The position numbers were made by a program, and so were the translations under genes. A DNA stretch of 64,000 nucleotides from positions 13,152,204-13,216,203 of the forward strand of contig NC_133290.1 in NCBI RefSeq assembly GCF_005239225.2. The letters run 5' to 3'. Source of the DNA: Populus alba. Taxonomy: Eukaryota > Streptophyta > Magnoliopsida > Malpighiales > Salicaceae. The notes under the pieces were generated by a model. It ran no database searches and had not been told where the DNA came from. It saw nothing but the letters and a program-made list of their open reading frames with translations. This document shows positions 11,253 through 22,100 of this stretch, in pieces. Numbering within the stretch: the stretch's first letter is position 1; each line of letters starts with the position of its first letter.

Positions 11253-11903
11253 TGATGTAGTTCCTTAAATTAATAAAGCAAAGTTTGGCCATTGATTTCT
11301 TTCCTTTTGTGCATTGATCTCACAACAATCTTTTTTGCATTAATCCCAACAGTGCATCTCCTCACTCATTTAAAAAGTTTAGCATCGACTGAACGAATTT
11401 CTTCTCTATATAAAAGCTCAAACTAGGATCACACCTCTACACTGGGGGCAATACAAGATGTTTTATACGGAAGCCTATAGATTTGAAAACCAAGCTAAAG
11501 CATTTGACAAAAGCAATGACATAAAAAGCAAGAACAAGTCTTACATTTTGAGAAAAGGGCTACTTGAGGAAAGTCAAAATACTTTTTCTCCAAGAATATG
11601 ATAAGAAAAAGGCAACACGAGAGATGAATCCGGCATAACGACTTCAAAAGCACGCTCATGTTACGAGGAAGTCTCATGAACTAGAAAAGAGGATGGGGGC
11701 CTATGTTTCAAAACCAGGTACGAATGCATGCATTGCATCTAATCATAAAGTCATTGCACGTATGTTTTTTATCGTTACAGGAGGAGATCTTAGTGCATTC
11801 CAACGAAAGAATCATTGAGTTGAGTCTAGAACAGAAAGAAGAGAAGATAATATTTTTCAGACCCTGCAGCAGGAAGAACGACATCGATAGCAATTGGTAA
11901 AAG
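11253..11903 (+). other. Ogre 3' untranslated segment, left copy
   Basis: No coding potential seen. It lies between the integrase stop and the hairpin array and matches 14470-15113 with scattered single-base indels. It contains a TATATAAAAG motif near 11406 and CAATACAAG near 11450; no function is assigned. Confidence 0.6.
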
Positions 11904-12504
11904 GGAATCGTCAGATGAGATTCCAAGTTGTTTGGTTAAAAGAGATCGCAAGAAGGGATCTCGTTTTTTCGATGAAGATCGCCAAGAAGGGAACTTCATA
12001 TTTCAGCTTTGAATAAAAGGGAATCGCCAGATGGGATTCCATGTTGTTTGAGATCGCCAGAAGGGATCTCGTGTTTCACTATTTGGAGGTCGCCAGATGG
12101 GATCTCGTATTTCATGTTGGTTAAAAGGAATCGCCAGATGGGATTCCAGGTTGCTTGAGATCGCCAGAAGAGATCTCGTGTTTCACTATTATGGAGGTCG
12201 CCAGATGGGACCTCACACTTTGTTGGTTAAAAGGAATAGCCAGATGGGATTCCAGGTTGTTTGAGATCGCCAGAAGGGATCTCGTGTTTCACTATCGTGG
12301 AGGTCGCCAGATGGACCTCACACTTCACATTGGTTAAAAGGAGTCACCAGATGGGATTCCAGGTTGTTTGAGATCGCCAGAAGGGATCTCGCGTTTCACT
12401 ATTGTGGAGGTCGCCAGATGGGACCTCACACTTCACATTGGTTAAAAGGAATCGCCAGATGGGATTCCAGGTTGTTTGAGATCGCCAGAAGGGATCTCGT
12501 GTTT
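11904..12504 (+). repeat. 108-bp hairpin tandem array, left copy, cut by gap
   Basis: Same repeat as 15114-16446 but running into the N gap after about five units. Corresponds to 15114-15714. One base of a B-type unit is lost near 12312, giving a local frame change. Confidence 0.9.
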
Positions 12505-13004
12505 NNNNNNNNNNNNNNNNNNNNNNNNNNNNNNNNNNNNNNNNNNNNNNNNNNNNNNNNNNNNNNNNNNNNNNNNNNNNNNNNNNNNNNNNNNNNNNNN
12601 NNNNNNNNNNNNNNNNNNNNNNNNNNNNNNNNNNNNNNNNNNNNNNNNNNNNNNNNNNNNNNNNNNNNNNNNNNNNNNNNNNNNNNNNNNNNNNNNNNNN
12701 NNNNNNNNNNNNNNNNNNNNNNNNNNNNNNNNNNNNNNNNNNNNNNNNNNNNNNNNNNNNNNNNNNNNNNNNNNNNNNNNNNNNNNNNNNNNNNNNNNNN
12801 NNNNNNNNNNNNNNNNNNNNNNNNNNNNNNNNNNNNNNNNNNNNNNNNNNNNNNNNNNNNNNNNNNNNNNNNNNNNNNNNNNNNNNNNNNNNNNNNNNNN
12901 NNNNNNNNNNNNNNNNNNNNNNNNNNNNNNNNNNNNNNNNNNNNNNNNNNNNNNNNNNNNNNNNNNNNNNNNNNNNNNNNNNNNNNNNNNNNNNNNNNNN
13001 NNNN
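12505..13004. other. Assembly gap, exactly 500 N
   Basis: A round number of N bases, so the true size is probably unknown. The sequence restarting at 13005 equals sequence beginning at 9792, so the two contigs overlap rather than abut. Confidence 0.98.
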
Positions 13005-14471
13005 AATACCTATCTATGCTAGTAAAGGAATTTGAAGAAATTAGATTCACCCATCTAGGAAGGGAGGGGAACCATTTTGCGGATGCTTTGGCCACACTAG
13101 CCTGCTTATGACTACCATTGACCTCAAGTGCAAGGTACAACCAGTACACATTAATATATTAGAAATGATCCAGCGCACTGTTGTTTAGTCGAAGGAGAGG
13201 TGGACGGACAACCTTGGTATTACGATATCAAGAATCTTGTGCGGAATCAGGAATATCCGGTGGGAGCTTCTAAAACGGATAAGAAAACCTTGAGAAGGTT
13301 GGCTATAGACTTCTATTTAGATGGAGAGATTTTATATAAAAGATCATTTGATGGTACCCTGTTTAAGGTGTTTGGATGAGGCAGATGCTAGAAAGGCATT
13401 AAGAGAGGTCCATGAGGGGATTTGCTCAACCCATGCTAGCGGGCACATGATGGCAAGGAAAATCCAAAGGGCTGGTTATTTTTTGGATGACACTAGAAAA
13501 AGATTGTATCGACTATGTCAGAAAATGTCACAATGTCAAATTTACAGTGATAAGGTCAATATGCCACCAGCTCCTCTGTTTAACTTAACATCTCCATGGC
13601 CTTTCGCGATGTGGGGAATTGATGTGATTGGACCTGTAAACCCAAAAGCGAGCAATGGTCATAGATTTATCCTCGTGGCTTTGACTACTTCACAAAATGG
13701 GTAGAAGCCGGGTCATTTGCTCATGTGACACAAAAAGTGGTGAAGAAATTTATTGAGAGAGATTTGATATGTTGGTATGGTCCCCCAGAACAGATTATAA
13801 CGGATAATGCCCAGAATTTCAACGGCAAGATGATAATAGAGCTCTGCACTAAATGGAAAATCAAGCATTCCAATTCTTCGCCATATAGACCAAAGATGAA
13901 TGGGGCGGTAGAAGCTGCTAACAAGAATGTCAAAAAGATTGTTCAGAAAAATGGTAGTCACCTATAAGGATTGGCATGAGATGTTACCATTTGCCCTTCA
14001 TGCATATCGCACCGCAGTTCGAACCTCAACAGGGACTACCCCATATTCTTTGGTGTACGGGTATGGAAGCAGTGATGCCTTTGGAAGTGGAAATCCCATC
14101 GTTAAGAGTGTTAATAGATTCTGAGATAGAAGAGGCCGGGTGGGCCAGAGTGAGATACGAGCAATTGAACTTGATCAGTGAGAAGAGGATGGCCGCAATA
14201 TGTCATCACCAACTTTATCAGAAACGAATGGCTAAGGCGTATGATAAGAAGGTTAGACCGCGTTTGTTTCAAGAAAGGGGATCTAGTATTGAAGAAAATA
14301 TTGTCATTACCAGGAGATGATCGAAGCAAATGGGCACCAAATTATGAGGGTCCTTATGTAGTAACAAAGGCATTCTCAGGAGGAGCGTTGAAGTTAGCTA
14401 GAATGGATGGAGAAGATCTAGCTCGGCCTGTGAATTCTGACTCTGTAAAAAAGATATTACGCTTGATGTAG
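13005..14471 (+). pseudogene. pol: aRH end plus integrase, right copy, with fewer frame breaks
   Basis: Same domains as the left copy: end of the second RNase H to about 13110, HHCC finger 13405-13540, core aspartates near 13620 and 13800-13820, glutamate near 13910, GPY module about 14345-14370. The stretch 13725-13960 is open where the left copy is broken, but other breaks remain (13500-13520, 13590, 13680, 13950, 14270). At several sites one copy has the normal run length and the other does not, which favours sequencing error over mutation. It is probably the same physical gene as 9908-11252. Confidence 0.85.
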
Positions 14472-15113
14472 TTCCTTAAATTAATAAAGCAAAGTTTGGC
14501 CATTGATTTCTTTCCTTTTGTGCATTTGATCTCACAACAATCTTTTTTGCATTAATCCCAACAGTGCATCTCCTCACTCATTTAAAAAGTTTAGCATCGA
14601 CTGAACGAATTTCTTCTCTATATAAAAGCTCAAACTAGGATCACACCTCTACACTGGGGGCAATACAAGATGTTTTATACGGAAGCCTATAGATTTGAAA
14701 ACCAAGCTAAAGCATTTGACAAAAGCAATGACATAAAAGCAAGAACAAGTCTTACATTTTGAGAAAAGGGCTACTTGAGGAAAGTCAAATACTTTTTCTC
14801 CAAGAATATGATAAGAAAAAAGGCAACACGAGAGATGAATCCGGCATACGACTTCAAAAGCACGCTCATGTTACGAGGAAGTCTCATGAACTAGAAAAGA
14901 GGATGGGGGCCTATGTTTCAAAACCAGGTACGAATGCATGCATTGCATCTAATCATAAAGTCATTGCACGTATGTTTTTTATCGTTACAGGAGGAGATCT
15001 TAGTGCATTCCAACGAAAGAATCATTGAGTTGAGTCTAGAACAGAAAGAAGAGAAGATAATATTTTTCAGACCCTGCCAGCAGGAAGAACGACATCGATA
15101 GCAATTGGTAAAA
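14472..15113 (+). other. Ogre 3' untranslated segment, right copy
   Basis: Non-coding stretch between integrase and array; repeats 11253-11903. No function seen. Confidence 0.6.
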
Positions 15114-16446
15114 GGGAATCGTCAGATGAGATTCCAAGTTGTTTGGTTAAAAGAGATCGCAAGAAGGGATCTCGTTTTTTCGATGAAGATCGCCAGAAGG
15201 GACTTCATATTTCAGCTTTGAATAAAAGGGAATCGCCAGATGGGATTCCATGTTGTTTGAGATCGCCAGAAGGGATCTCGTGTTTCACTATTTGGAGGTC
15301 GCCAGATGGGATCTCGTATTTCATGTTGGTTAAAAGGAATCGCCAGATGGGATTCCAGGTTGCTTGAGATCGCCAGAAGAGATCTCGTGTTTCACTATTA
15401 TGGAGGTCGCCAGATGGGACCTCACACTTTGTTGGTTAAAAGGAATAGCCAGATGGGATTCCAGGTTGTTTGAGATCGCCAGAAGGGATCTCGTGTTTCA
15501 CTATCGTGGAGGTCGCCAGATGGGACCTCACACTTCACATTGGTTAAAAGGAGTCACCAGATGGGATTCCAGGTTGTTTGAGATCGCCAGAAGGGATCTC
15601 GCGTTTCACTATTGTGGAGGTCGCCAGATGGGACCTCACACTTCACATTGGTTAAAAGGAATCGCCAGATGGGATTCCAGGTTGTTTGAGATCGCCAGAA
15701 GGGATCTCGTGTTTCACTATTGTGGAGGTCGCCAGATGGGACCTCACACTTCACATTGGTTAAAAGGAGTCGCCAGATGGGATTCCAGGTTGTTTGAGAT
15801 CGCCAGAAGGGATCTCGTGTTCCACTATTGTGGAGGTCGCCAGATGGGACCTCACACTTCACATTGGTTAAAAGGAGTCGCCAGATGGGATTCCAGGTTG
15901 TTTGAGATCGCCAGAAGGGATCTCGTGTTTCACTATTGTGGAGGTCGCCAGATGGGACCTCACACTTCACGTTGGTTAAAAGGAGTCGCCAGATGGGATT
16001 CCAGGTTGTTTGAGATCGCCAGAAGGGATCTCGCGTTTCACTATTGTGGAGGTCGCCAGATGGGACCTCACACTTCATGTGGGTTAAAAGGAATTGCCAG
16101 ATGGGATTCCAGGTTGTTTGAGATCGCCAGAAGGGATCTCGTGTTTCACTATTGTGGAGGTCGCCAGATGGGACCTCACACTTAATGTTGGTTAAAAGGA
16201 ATCGCCAGATGGGATTCCAGGTTGTTTGAAATCGCCAGAAGGGGTTTCGCGTTTCACTATTTTGGGAGGTCGCCGGATGGGACCTCATACTTCATGTTTG
16301 TTAATAGGAATCCCAGATGGGATTATAAGTTTGATTAAAGGAGATCGCCGGAAGGGATCTCGCATTTCGATATTTTTCAAAAAGGGGTCGCCAGAAGGGA
16401 CCTCATATTTCATTTCTGTTAAAGGGAATTTCCAGATGGGATTCCG
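15114..16446 (+). repeat. 108-bp tandem array built of short covarying hairpins (Ogre 3' UTR)
   Basis: Nine units from 15248 to 16217 with a period of 106-108 bp (mostly exactly 108), plus degenerate units at both ends. Each unit holds three 21-base inverted repeats, A, B and C, separated by 9-, 16- and 20-base linkers. All share a bulged G, a CC/GG pair and an AGAA or AGAT loop. The outer six-base stems differ but stay paired: GAGATC/GATCTC, GAGGTC/GACCTC, GGAATC/GATTCC. I count about 37 hairpins. As 108 is a multiple of three, long frames stay open on both strands (15364-16185 +, 15554-16288 -); these are not regarded as genes. Tandem arrays in Ogre 3' UTRs are known as seeds of satellite DNA; the hairpin structure is read directly here. 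Confidence 0.93.
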
Positions 16447-16578
16447 ATGGCCGAAGAGGATTGTTGTAAAGAAAGAGTTTCAGATCGATCCAGCTTCGAC
16501 CAGATCAGTTTTCGGGAGTTTAGTTGGACTATCTTTATAAAACTTACTGCGCAAAAACCTTCGCTCCGTAAGCTCTAT

Positions 16579-16592
16579 AAAGAGGGGGCATC
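16579..16592 (+). other. Polypurine tract (plus-strand primer site)
   Basis: AAAGAGGGGGCATC lies directly before the TGTTGTAACCC start of the 3' LTR, as expected for the plus-strand primer of reverse transcription. Confidence 0.85.
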
Positions 16593-17324
16593 TGTTGTAA
16601 CCCATTTTTGGGTCCCCGCAAAAAAATAAAATAAATAGCCAAAGAAGGTTAGAAAAAATGACAAGAGGCAGAAGCGCTCGGAAAAATGGTCAGAAAATTG
16701 GTCAAGGAGTATAAAGATACAAAGATTGGATTTTTGACAAAGTATTCTTGAAGGATGAGAACCCTATTGAGAAGAAAATTTTGAATTTTGAGGAGAGAAG
16801 CCTAAATTTGGATGTTTATGGGTTTAATTGTTTTTTTTATTGGATTTATAGGGGATTTGATTGCAAGAAAATTGATTTTTTAAGTCAATTTGGGCTTTAA
16901 ATTGAAGAAATTAAGGTCCTGGGGCCAAATTATGATTTTTTAGGAATTTATTAAGTCAAATCAGGGGCTTAATTGCATAAATATTGAAGTTTAATGGCCA
17001 ATTAGGGGTTTAATTGTGAAAATCCGAAAACCAGGGACCAATTTGGAAAAGGCGCAAAGATAGGGGGGCTGTTTGGAGTTGATTGAGGGGCCTAATTGAA
17101 GAAATTGGAAGTTTATTGATCAATTGAGGGCTAAATTGCATAATTTAGAGGCCAAGGACCAAAGTGGAAAAGGCGGCCAACTTGGCGGACAAGACGAAAT
17201 TGTCAGGGACGCAATTGAAAGGAACAAAAATAATTGGGGGACTGATGTGAACGTTGGCGCATTTTCTGGCGCCAAATTTTAAATGAAACGGCGCGTTTTT
17301 CTCCAAAACGACGCCGTTTCATTG

Positions 17325-17361
<37 letters not shown>

Positions 17362-19176
17362 CCAAACGGTGCCGTTTTGAACGGCACTGTTTCTCTTCTT
17401 CTTCCCCCCCGCAGGCGTAGCAGAGGAGAGGAAAACCGGGGTTTTTGTCCCCGCCTCTCTCCTCACGTGCCATGGCCCGACGCCCCACACTTTGGGACCC
17501 CCGAAGCCGAAGGCGATGGCCGACCACCCGCCGCGCCACCGAACCCGAGAGAAGCACCTTGGCAGCGGCGCCTGCCGACCGACCGACCAGCACGCCTTGT
17601 TCCCCCATGCATGCCCCGATATTGCCTATAAATAGAGAAGAAGCAGAAAAAAAAAAAGAAAAAAAAAGAAAGAGGAGGGGACCCGAAAGAAAGAACCCGA
17701 GACAGTTAGAGAGAGAGAGAGACCGAAAGAGAGAGAAACCACAAAACTTACGAAACCGTGACTGAAAACCCATGGTTTGAAAAGCTTGGGATAGTTGAAA
17801 CCGAGAGGGGACATCCAGAAGTTGAAGCAGAAGCGAGCGAACCGAAGGTGTGGTCTCGGTCCACTTGGAAACCACCGTGAGCTAAGCCGCTGCCATCGCC
17901 GCCACCGCGGCCTCCGCCAGCAAGTCGCCATCTCCGCTGCGCCAGGTACGCCATTCTGACCCCTTGCATTTTTTTCTTCGGCCGGTGTAGTATGGCCTCC
18001 TGCATGCAGAATCGTTTCTGCATGCAGGAGGCATGGGGGGGGAAATAATTCCCCCCCGTTCATTTCCTTTTTATTGGGCCAGACAGTGTCTGGCCCAATG
18101 ATATGGGTCTGGGCCGGCCCGGCCCAGACCAAAGCAGGTTACTGTTGGGCCGAGTCCGGCCCAACAATTTTTGGGGCTGGAGTCCGGCCCAGTTAGTTGG
18201 GCCGGCCCAGCCCATTTTAATGTATTAATATATTTATAAATATATTATATTATATTATTATATTATTATATTATGCATGTGTGTGTATATATATTTTTTT
18301 TTCTAAAAAAAATAAAAAAAAATATATATAAAAAATAATAAAAATTTTGAAAAGTAAAAAATATATTGTTGTTCTTGGTATATATTGATTTGTTTTTTTT
18401 ATGCTATGGGGATATAATTTCAGTATTTAAAAACACCTGTTTTCGTAAAAAAGAAAAAAAAAATGTTTTGTTTTCATGCATACGGCCAATACACTAGCAT
18501 GTTTTGAATGTTCTTATATAAAAAAAAATATTGGAATTTTTGAAAATGTGTTTTCGCATAGATTTCTTAAACACAAAATCATTTTCTTGCATTTGTGGAT
18601 TTTACAACCCGTTTGTAAAACTCTAAAGGGTATTGGCCAATATTCCAAAAACTAAAAATCTTATTTTGGGAGGAGAAGTTGTGATTATTGTTCACCGCTA
18701 ATGTTTGGATGAAGAAATCCTTAAAAGGACGAACATCCAAAATATTATCGGGAGTAATAAATCAACGCACCGGTTTGAAAGAAGCTTTGGCTGCGATCGA
18801 GAATATTTCAAATTTAATTTTTTTTTCCACGGTTTACGAGCCGTGAAAAGTAATTTTTTTAAAAAATTATGAAATTTTCTTCGTTCTTTTTTCTCTTTTC
18901 CTTGCGATTTACGAGTTGACGGGATTAGAAAACACCAACACCATAGACTATAGAGCAAACCAAGCACCAAGCAGCTTACCTTAGGTAGGGCGTATTAGGG
19001 GTGCTAGTACCTTCCCTTTACGCAACCAGTCCCTTGCCTTAGAATCTCTGAAAGACCAGTTAGGGTTCCTAGTGACCAAATACTAGGTGGCGACTCCAAA
19101 GAACCAAATCCTTAGAACACAACGAAAATCGCCAGCCGATGTCGTGCCTTTATAAATTTTTTGTGGGGGTGTGACA
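16593..19176 (+). repeat. 3' LTR, complete (2584 bp)
   Basis: Starts TGTTG after the polypurine tract and ends TGTGACA, matching the end of the 5' LTR. The U3 part has imperfect internal repeats (about 16968-17065 against 17093-17180, sharing the AGGGACCAA...TGGAAAAGGCG theme). It also has two inverted repeats at 17282-17391, a long A run at about 17331-17359, and a TATA box at 17627. Downstream come GA-rich leader sequence and the GC-rich palindrome cluster at 17996-18213. Open frames at 17279-18132 are compositional shadows. Confidence 0.93.
17627..17635 (+). promoter_or_regulatory. TATA box of the LTR promoter
   Basis: TATAAATAG in an otherwise GC-rich stretch, followed about 30 bases later by an A/GA-rich leader that coincides with where the left LTR enters the window. 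In the 5' LTR this would drive element transcription; in the 3' LTR it could drive flanking DNA. Confidence 0.7.
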
Positions 19177-22100
19177 ATCTTCATCTCACCACCACCATTT
19201 CCTTTACCATCACCACGATCACATCACAACCACCACCTCCTCCTCCTCCATTACCACCATTTTCTTCTCCACCACCGCCATTGAAGAATATTGTAAACCC
19301 TTAGATAAAATCAATGAAATTAATAAAGAAAATTGATGTTATGTAATATAATTTAACGAAATTTGATGTAGTCTGCTTAAATTTGATATTAAAAACGCAT
19401 CTAAATATGGGAAATATGGCTTTGCGAATGAAAGGATACAGTGTACACCTGTAACCTGAAAATTTATAAATTAGTGATAAATATGGAAAAAGTTTTATAA
19501 GTTTGGGGTGAAAATATTTAGAAAATTATTTTAGAATTTTCAAATGAATTAATGTGTAGTTATACTCATGAATGATTTTGACTACCAGTATAAGTACGTG
19601 TGAAATCACGTAGTTTTTAACCTATAAGAGAATGAAATTTGAGGAAATTTTGTATTATTAATAGGGATGGGAGTTCTCAATAAATTAATTAAAAATGTGG
19701 ATGATTTAAGTAGATAAAACAGTACAAAAAATTAGATTTTGGTGTAAAAAATTACTTGCTGGCTAATTTTATGCTATCAAGCATAAATCCTAACTCAATC
19801 AATAGATCAAACTGAAATTTTATGAGCAACCTTCTGACACGTAACTCTACCTTGGATTATAATTTCAGATCAATTTGGTCAATCCAAAGGCAACTTGACC
19901 AACTGATAAAAGAAATCTAAGGACATAAAAAAGAGGAAAAAAAAGATAAAATTGATAGGAAAAAAAAACATCTCGATCTCACTCCTTGTCTAGCTAAAGT
20001 TTAAAATTTAAATGTATAGGGTTGTCACAATCTAATCTAGTTGACTTGGCAACTCCAAAGACAATCCGGACAAATTGAGGGGGGGGGAAAGTATGAACCT
20101 AAAAGGAAAAAAAGAAAATGGAAAAAAAAAGTTGGGTTAAAGGGGAAAAAAAAAGCTTCATTATTATGAGCAATAAAGCTCAATGATGTTTTCCAAGTCT
20201 TTTAGTTTTATCAGGCAGTTATCTCTTATACAGATAGAAAACCCCAACTCCTTCACTTGTTCATATGAACAATGAACGAGCTATAACTTTAAAAAACAAA
20301 TATGTTACATCTTTCATTTTTTTTTATTGAATCTTTTTTTGACTTTTTTTTCTTTTTATTCTTTAAAGTTTTGTTAATTTTAAATTGCTCTTCATAATTT
20401 ATTTTGAATTGCTTTATATTAGGTTACTATAGTTTCAAATAAATATCTTAATATTTTATTGGTGTTTAATTTTACGAACATATATTTTTGTTTCATGTCA
20501 TTAAGTAAAAATAGTTTAAAAAAAACAAAGTTGTTTAACCCAATGGAGTCTACAATCTAGATTACAGGTGAAGCAGCAAAGCTTAGGTCGATTAAATATA
20601 TTATCGTCTTAATATTAAAAAAAAAAGGATGTCATTTTGAAATTTTTTTAAAGTCAAACACTTCTTACCAGTTATTTATTTTGCCTTTGAACCCACCAAG
20701 TTTATTGTATTATGTTAGGATAACTTTCATGCTCGTTAATTTTCAACACATGCTGGGCAAAGAGTTGGATCAAGAGATTTCAAGGTTTACTCGATGAGTC
20801 TGGTCCTTTTTTCTTATTTTTTTTTTTTATAAATTCCATCTTCTTCTTTTTTATTGAATCTTTTTTAATTATTTTTTTAATTTCACCCTTCAACATTTTG
20901 TTGATTTTAAACTAGTCTTCATAATTAGTTTTGGTTTTTTTTTTATGAGGTTATCGCAATCTCAAAAAAATACCCGATATTTGATTGTGCTCAAGTTTTT
21001 GAGTGTCTATTTTTGTTATCATATCATTAAGTAAGAACTTGTTTAAGAAAACAAAGTTATTAAACCTAGTAAAGACCATAATCCGGATCATGGGTTTTGC
21101 AAGTTAAACTATAACACTCATGTCAATCTAACATGTTATTGTCTCAATATTAAAAAAAAAAAAAAAAAGATATCATCTTGAATTTTTAAAAGTCAAATCA
21201 ATCTTTTTATCTATCATTTGGGTTGCTTTTAGATCCATCAAGTTGTCAGGGTCATGTCAAGGCAACTTCACACAGGTTAAATTTAAACTTGGGCTAGGTA
21301 ATGAGACAAGTCGGGAGGTTTCAAGATTGATTTGCTGGGTTGGGTTTAATAACAATATCAAATAATTGCTTACGGCCTAGATTTTTTTTTTGTTCAAGCT
21401 GCAACTTGAATTAAAAAACTAACATAAAAAAGGTTCATATCACAAGGAACTATTTGATATTGTTATTAAACTCGTCCTAACATATCAATCTTAAAACCTC
21501 TCAACCAGATTCCTTGCCTAGCACGGATTTAATATTAAATCATGTGGGAATGGGCTCGATGTGACCAATTTGCGACTTGTAAAAAAAAAAAGCCACCTTC
21601 ACTGTTAAGGTATTTCTATTCCAATGTTTTTCTCATTCAAATTTAGATACTAAATTTATTTTAAAACTGGATTCTTTTGGTGATATTTATTAATAAACAT
21701 TTAAGATATGATGTTGATGGATGATTCAATTGGTAGGTGGGAGGAATGGTTCAACTAATTGAAGCAGAAGCAAAGCAAGTAATTGATCCACTCGTTAAAA
21801 TGGGCAACAATCCCATCTGTTTATACAACAAATTAATATATTAGATTGTGTTTACTATATATAAATACAAGAAATGTGGCCAAATTTATATATATCTTGA
21901 TAAGTAGCTGGGAGAACTTTATGTTAACGAAAAAAAATGAAGTAGCCATTATCGTCCATTTATTCCTCCAATCCTTCCTACTTCTTCCCCTATGGTTAGA
22001 GGAATCCATCCATCAATGAGGAGTAGAATTAGAAGAAGAGAGAAAAAGACTAGAATGGTTTCCAATTCATCTCGTTCCTTTCTTCAACTCTCTTACAAGG

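Larger units (their letters stand above)
13005..15714 (+). repeat. Second copy of 9792-12504 (probable unmerged contig overlap)
   Basis: 2710 bases that repeat 2713 bases left of the gap in the same order: end of aRH, integrase, 3' untranslated region and first units of the hairpin array. Differences are almost only single-base insertions or losses in runs. A genuine tandem duplication inside the element is possible but would have to start and stop exactly at the gap edges. Confidence 0.88.
1..19176 (+). mobile_element. Ogre/Tat-lineage Ty3/gypsy LTR retrotransposon, 5' end outside window
   Basis: Seen: near-identical LTR copies at 1-1517 (truncated by the window) and 16593-19176, primer binding site, ORF1, gag, protease, RT, RNase H, a second RNase H-like domain, integrase, a 3' tandem array and a polypurine tract, all on the + strand. 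An extra ORF before gag, a tRNA-Arg-type primer site, two RNase H domains, a very long LTR and a tandem-repeat 3' UTR are together the known hallmarks of Ogre/TatIV elements. The visible LTR pair differs at about a dozen places over 1.5 kb, many of them run-length changes, so the insertion is young. A 500-N gap and a duplicated stretch inside it look like assembly problems. The target duplication cannot be checked because the left end is missing. Confidence 0.93.

Noticed and set aside
9792..15714. Two integrase genes in one element
   Set aside because: Copy ends coincide with the gap edges, so this is treated as an assembly overlap.
15364..16288. Long open frames of 273 (+) and 244 (-) codons across the 108-bp array
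   Set aside because: They are open only because the unit is 36 codons long without a stop. They start inside the array, have no domain and exist on both strands.
11904..16446. Regularly spaced repeats reminiscent of a CRISPR array
   Set aside because: The linkers are conserved along with the repeats, the host is a plant, and the array is inside a retrotransposon 3' UTR.
17279..18132. Open frames of 100-200 codons in the 3' LTR (both strands), and the matching 91-codon frame at 89-364
   Set aside because: GC-rich low-complexity LTR leader sequence, with no family resemblance and non-coding in Ogre elements.
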